A DNA stretch of 7,369 nt, taken from the NCBI GenBank assembly GCA_030146385.1, contig JASLBX010000376.1, positions 1 through 7,369 of the forward strand, given 5' to 3'. The position numbers and the translations under genes were made by a program. Source of the DNA: Jiangellaceae bacterium (GTDB taxonomy: Bacteria > Actinomycetota > Actinomycetes > Jiangellales > Jiangellaceae). Below the pieces are notes generated by a model. The model saw nothing but the letters and a program-made list of their open reading frames with translations. It searched no databases and was not told the DNA's origin. Each line of letters starts with the position of its first letter. The first letter of the stretch is position 1. This document shows positions 5,867 to 7,369 of this stretch, one piece after another.

Positions 5867-6187
5867 TCACCTGGCGAGCGGTATGCGGATCTCGACTCTT
5901 GCCTCGCCGATTGCGCGTTGGTCGTGCTGGCGCGGCGCCTCGCCACCCGAACGCTCCTGACCTTCGGCGAACGTCACTTCCCCGCCCTGCGTCTGCTGCA
6001 GGGTGGCTCGCTCCAGATGCTGCCCCGACGCCGACCACGACTGAGACACACCGCGCCATATCCGCAGAGCAGGAATTGCGCGCCGGGTGATCGCACCGGC
6101 GCTGGCTGTTGGCGGACGTCGCTGTGCAGCCGCACGACCACCTCGACGTCGCCGCAATACACACGCGTCCCGCCGCGCGTTCGGACC
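5867..6187 (-). pseudogene. Possible frameshifted gene remnant between sortase and PPOX genes
   Basis: No intact gene was found in 5799-6187, yet two minus-strand frames are coding-like in turn. The first reads PEVRTRGGTRVYCGDVEVV followed by VVRLHSDVRQQ from just after the sortase stop to about 6105, with nearly all codons ending in G or C; a GTG lies at 6162. The adjoining frame then reads RIWRGVSQSWSASGQHLERA, TLQQTQGGEVTFAEGQ and EARVEIRIPLAR, stopping at 5867, with around 70% G/C at third positions. A one-base shift near 6090-6110 would link them into about 100 residues. No family is recognised. It could equally be spacer DNA that mimics coding because of its high GC content. Confidence 0.25.
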
Positions 6188-6835
6188 TCAGGCGTCCAGC
6201 GGGGTGGTGTAGACGATTATGTTGTCGCGGTAGTGGCGCACCGACCGGTCGAACTCGCCACCGCACGTGATGAGCGTCAGCAACCGCTGGCTGGTGACCG
6301 GCCAGATGCGGTCGCCGGGAAGCTCGTCCTTGGGCACGCGCTCACTGGACTCCACGACGAACGTGACCTCGTCGCCGCTGTCGTAGACGACCCGCACCCT
6401 GTCGCCCGGCTCGAGTTCGCGCAGCCGGTAGAAGACGTCGGGGCCCGCCCGGGAGTCGACGTGCGCAGCTACAACGGCGGGGCCGCGGTGTCCCGGCTTC
6501 GGGCCCTCCGCGTACCAACCGGCAAGGCCGAAGTCGGGCACCTCCATCGTGTCGTCGGGCTGCAGGCCGAGGCGGACCAGCTCGGCGTCGACGTCGATGG
6601 CGGGGATGACGACACGAACCGGCTCGCCCTTGGGGTCGGCGGATGGGCGTGTTACGGATTCGGGCTCTGGTTCGGGTGGTGGCTCGGGCGGGGCGGGCTC
6701 CCTTGGCAACGCCGGGGTGGGAGCCGGAACCTCGTTCTGCTGTGGGGTGCACGCTCCCACGAGCACCGACAGGAGGAAGGCCGCCGCGATCCCGACCAGG
6801 ACGCGGCGACCCCCTCCTGTGCGTGAGCGGTTCAT
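6188..6835 (-). CDS. Class F sortase with lipoprotein-like signal peptide
   Basis: A 215-residue exported transpeptidase. A basic N terminus (NRSRTGGGRR) and hydrophobic helix (12-28) lead to a lipobox-like LVGAC with Cys29, so it may be lipid-anchored. Residues 36-60 are a Pro/Glu spacer. The sortase domain spans about 73-213: VRVVIPAIDVDAEL, the catalytic His125 in VVAAHVDSRAG, Cys191 in LLTLITCGGEFD and Arg203 in HYRDNIIVYTTP, so the His-Cys-Arg set is complete. The short compact domain and the TCGGEFD/YRDN motifs match actinobacterial class F sortases. These enzymes cut surface proteins at a C-terminal signal and attach them to peptidoglycan. The adjacent upstream gene encodes a protein with a sorting-like C terminus and is the likely substrate. 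The ATG at 6835 is preceded by a short AGG and lies 13 bases after the stop of that gene, indicating an operon. Confidence 0.93.
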   Translation of the reverse strand: MNRSRTGGGRRVLVGIAAAFLLSVLVGACTPQQNEVPAPTPALPREPAPPEPPPEPEPESVTRPSADPKGEPVRVVIPAIDVDAELVRLGLQPDDTMEVPDFGLAGWYAEGPKPGHRGPAVVAAHVDSRAGPDVFYRLRELEPGDRVRVVYDSGDEVTFVVESSERVPKDELPGDRIWPVTSQRLLTLITCGGEFDRSVRHYRDNIIVYTTPLDA

Positions 6836-6848
6836 CAGCCTGTTCGTG

Positions 6849-7369
6849 TCACCGGCCTCGGGTCACGCGGCGGCGCAGTGGGACCAGCGTCGCTGCGGCG
6901 AGGAGTCCTGCGGCGAGGAGCAAAGCGGCCGGCAGACCGCCCGCGGCATCCGTACCCCCGGCACCGGTGTCGACACGGCGGGGACGCTCGACAACGACCG
7001 GCTCCTCCTCTTCGGGTTCCTCGACCGGCTCCTCCTCTTCCTCTTCGCGTTCCTCGACCGGCACCTCGTCAGCAGGCTCGACCTCGCCGAGGTAGGCGGC
7101 GAAGTAGTCGTCCTGGAACGCGATCGCCAGGTAGAAGTCGATCTCCTCTGGGTGATCGGTGGTGGGCACCTCGAAGTTGAAGACGCCGATGCCGTCCTCT
7201 TCCGCCGTACCGGTGTCCCCACCGTCGGGGTCGCGGATCTCCTCCGAGGAGGGGAAGACCAGCCCGCGCTTCTCATCGAACTCCAAGGGCAGCAGGCCGG
7301 GCAGCTCGCCGAGCGTCAGGAAGTGGACCTCCCACTCAAACTCGCCGGGCGTCATCTCCTCCGCGACGC
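6849..7369 (-). CDS. Surface protein with sortase-type C-terminal anchor (5' end outside window)
   Basis: The frame is open to the right edge and ends with TGA at 6849. Numbering from an internal ATG at 7355: residues 1-90 form a probable beta-rich extracellular domain (EFEWEVHFLTLGELPGLLP, IDFYLAIAFQDDYFAAYLGE). Residues 91-124 are an acidic Glu/Pro/Val stalk (EEREEEEEEPVEEPEEEEPV). Then come RRVDTGAGG (126-134), a helix LPAALLLAAGLLAAATLVPL (141-160) and a basic tail RRRVTRGR. This motif-helix-basic tail order is that of a sortase substrate, with RVDTG in place of LPXTG. GGAGGAG precedes the ATG at 7355, but at only 2 bases, and there is no signal peptide, so the true start and export signal most likely lie beyond the window. 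The domain's function is not recognised. The sortase gene follows 13 bases downstream. Confidence 0.85.
   Translation of the reverse strand, partial: VAEEMTPGEFEWEVHFLTLGELPGLLPLEFDEKRGLVFPSSEEIRDPDGGDTGTAEEDGIGVFNFEVPTTDHPEEIDFYLAIAFQDDYFAAYLGEVEPADEVPVEEREEEEEEPVEEPEEEEPVVVERPRRVDTGAGGTDAAGGLPAALLLAAGLLAAATLVPLRRRVTRGR
6995..7070. repeat. Imperfect tandem repeat encoding the Glu/Pro/Val stalk
   Basis: The plus-strand phrase CGACCGGCTCCTCCTCTTC begins at 6995 and again at 7022, and a shortened, diverged copy (CGACCGGCACCTCGTC) begins at 7055. Units are 27 and 33 bases, both multiples of three, so copy number changes would keep the reading frame and alter stalk length. It encodes alternating EEEPVEE blocks. 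Confidence 0.6.

Noticed and set aside
5799..6266. Upstream extension of the PPOX gene to give a 297-residue protein
   Set aside because: The extra sequence is Arg/Pro/Ser-rich, overlaps the sortase gene, and family members begin at the ATG at 5798, which has its own ribosome site.
5918..6826. 302-residue open frame on the plus strand
   Set aside because: Antisense to the sortase, whose catalytic residues are intact on the other strand.

Overview
The window is about 7.4 kb of GC-rich DNA with strong G/C preference at third codon positions, frequent GTG starts, an F420-type PPOX enzyme, a class F sortase and an HD-GYP/LuxR fusion. Together these point to an actinobacterium (Actinomycetota). 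The genus cannot be told from the sequence.

Left block (1-2966, all on the minus strand). In transcription order it holds a cytoplasmic two-lobed HD-GYP-like protein with a LuxR-type DNA-binding tail (1377-2966), a six-helix integral membrane protein (618-1289), a possible 36-residue ORF joined to both neighbours by GTGA overlaps (511-621), and a GyrI-like small-molecule-binding protein cut by the left edge (1-514). Two inverted repeats lie in the gap between the regulator and the membrane gene and may be operators. Layout suggests the regulator may control the genes downstream of it.

Central block (about 3060-5372). This is a patch of poorly characterised genes on both strands with more variable codon use. 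Two small genes appear broken by single-base frameshifts (3062-3365 minus; 3965-4280 plus). Two intact orphans encode a 160-residue soluble protein (3413-3895) and a 196-residue helical protein (4604-5194). A short ORF (5178-5372) overlaps the end of the latter. The mix of orphans and broken genes looks like accessory or decaying DNA, but no integrase, transposase, tRNA or att repeat was found.

Right block (5373-7369, minus strand). An F420-dependent PPOX-class enzyme (5373-5798) converges on the central block. About 390 bases upstream of it lack a clear intact gene but may contain a frameshifted remnant. Next come a class F sortase (6188-6835) and, 13 bases upstream, the C-terminal part of a surface protein with an acidic Glu/Pro/Val stalk, an RVDTGAGG sorting-like motif, a membrane helix and a basic tail. 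These two read as a sortase and its dedicated substrate.

No CRISPR array, rRNA, tRNA or complete mobile element was recognised. The most useful leads are the sortase/substrate pair with its non-LPXTG motif, the double-coupled micro-ORF, the operator-like repeats beside the HD-GYP/LuxR regulator, and the frameshifted orphan genes.
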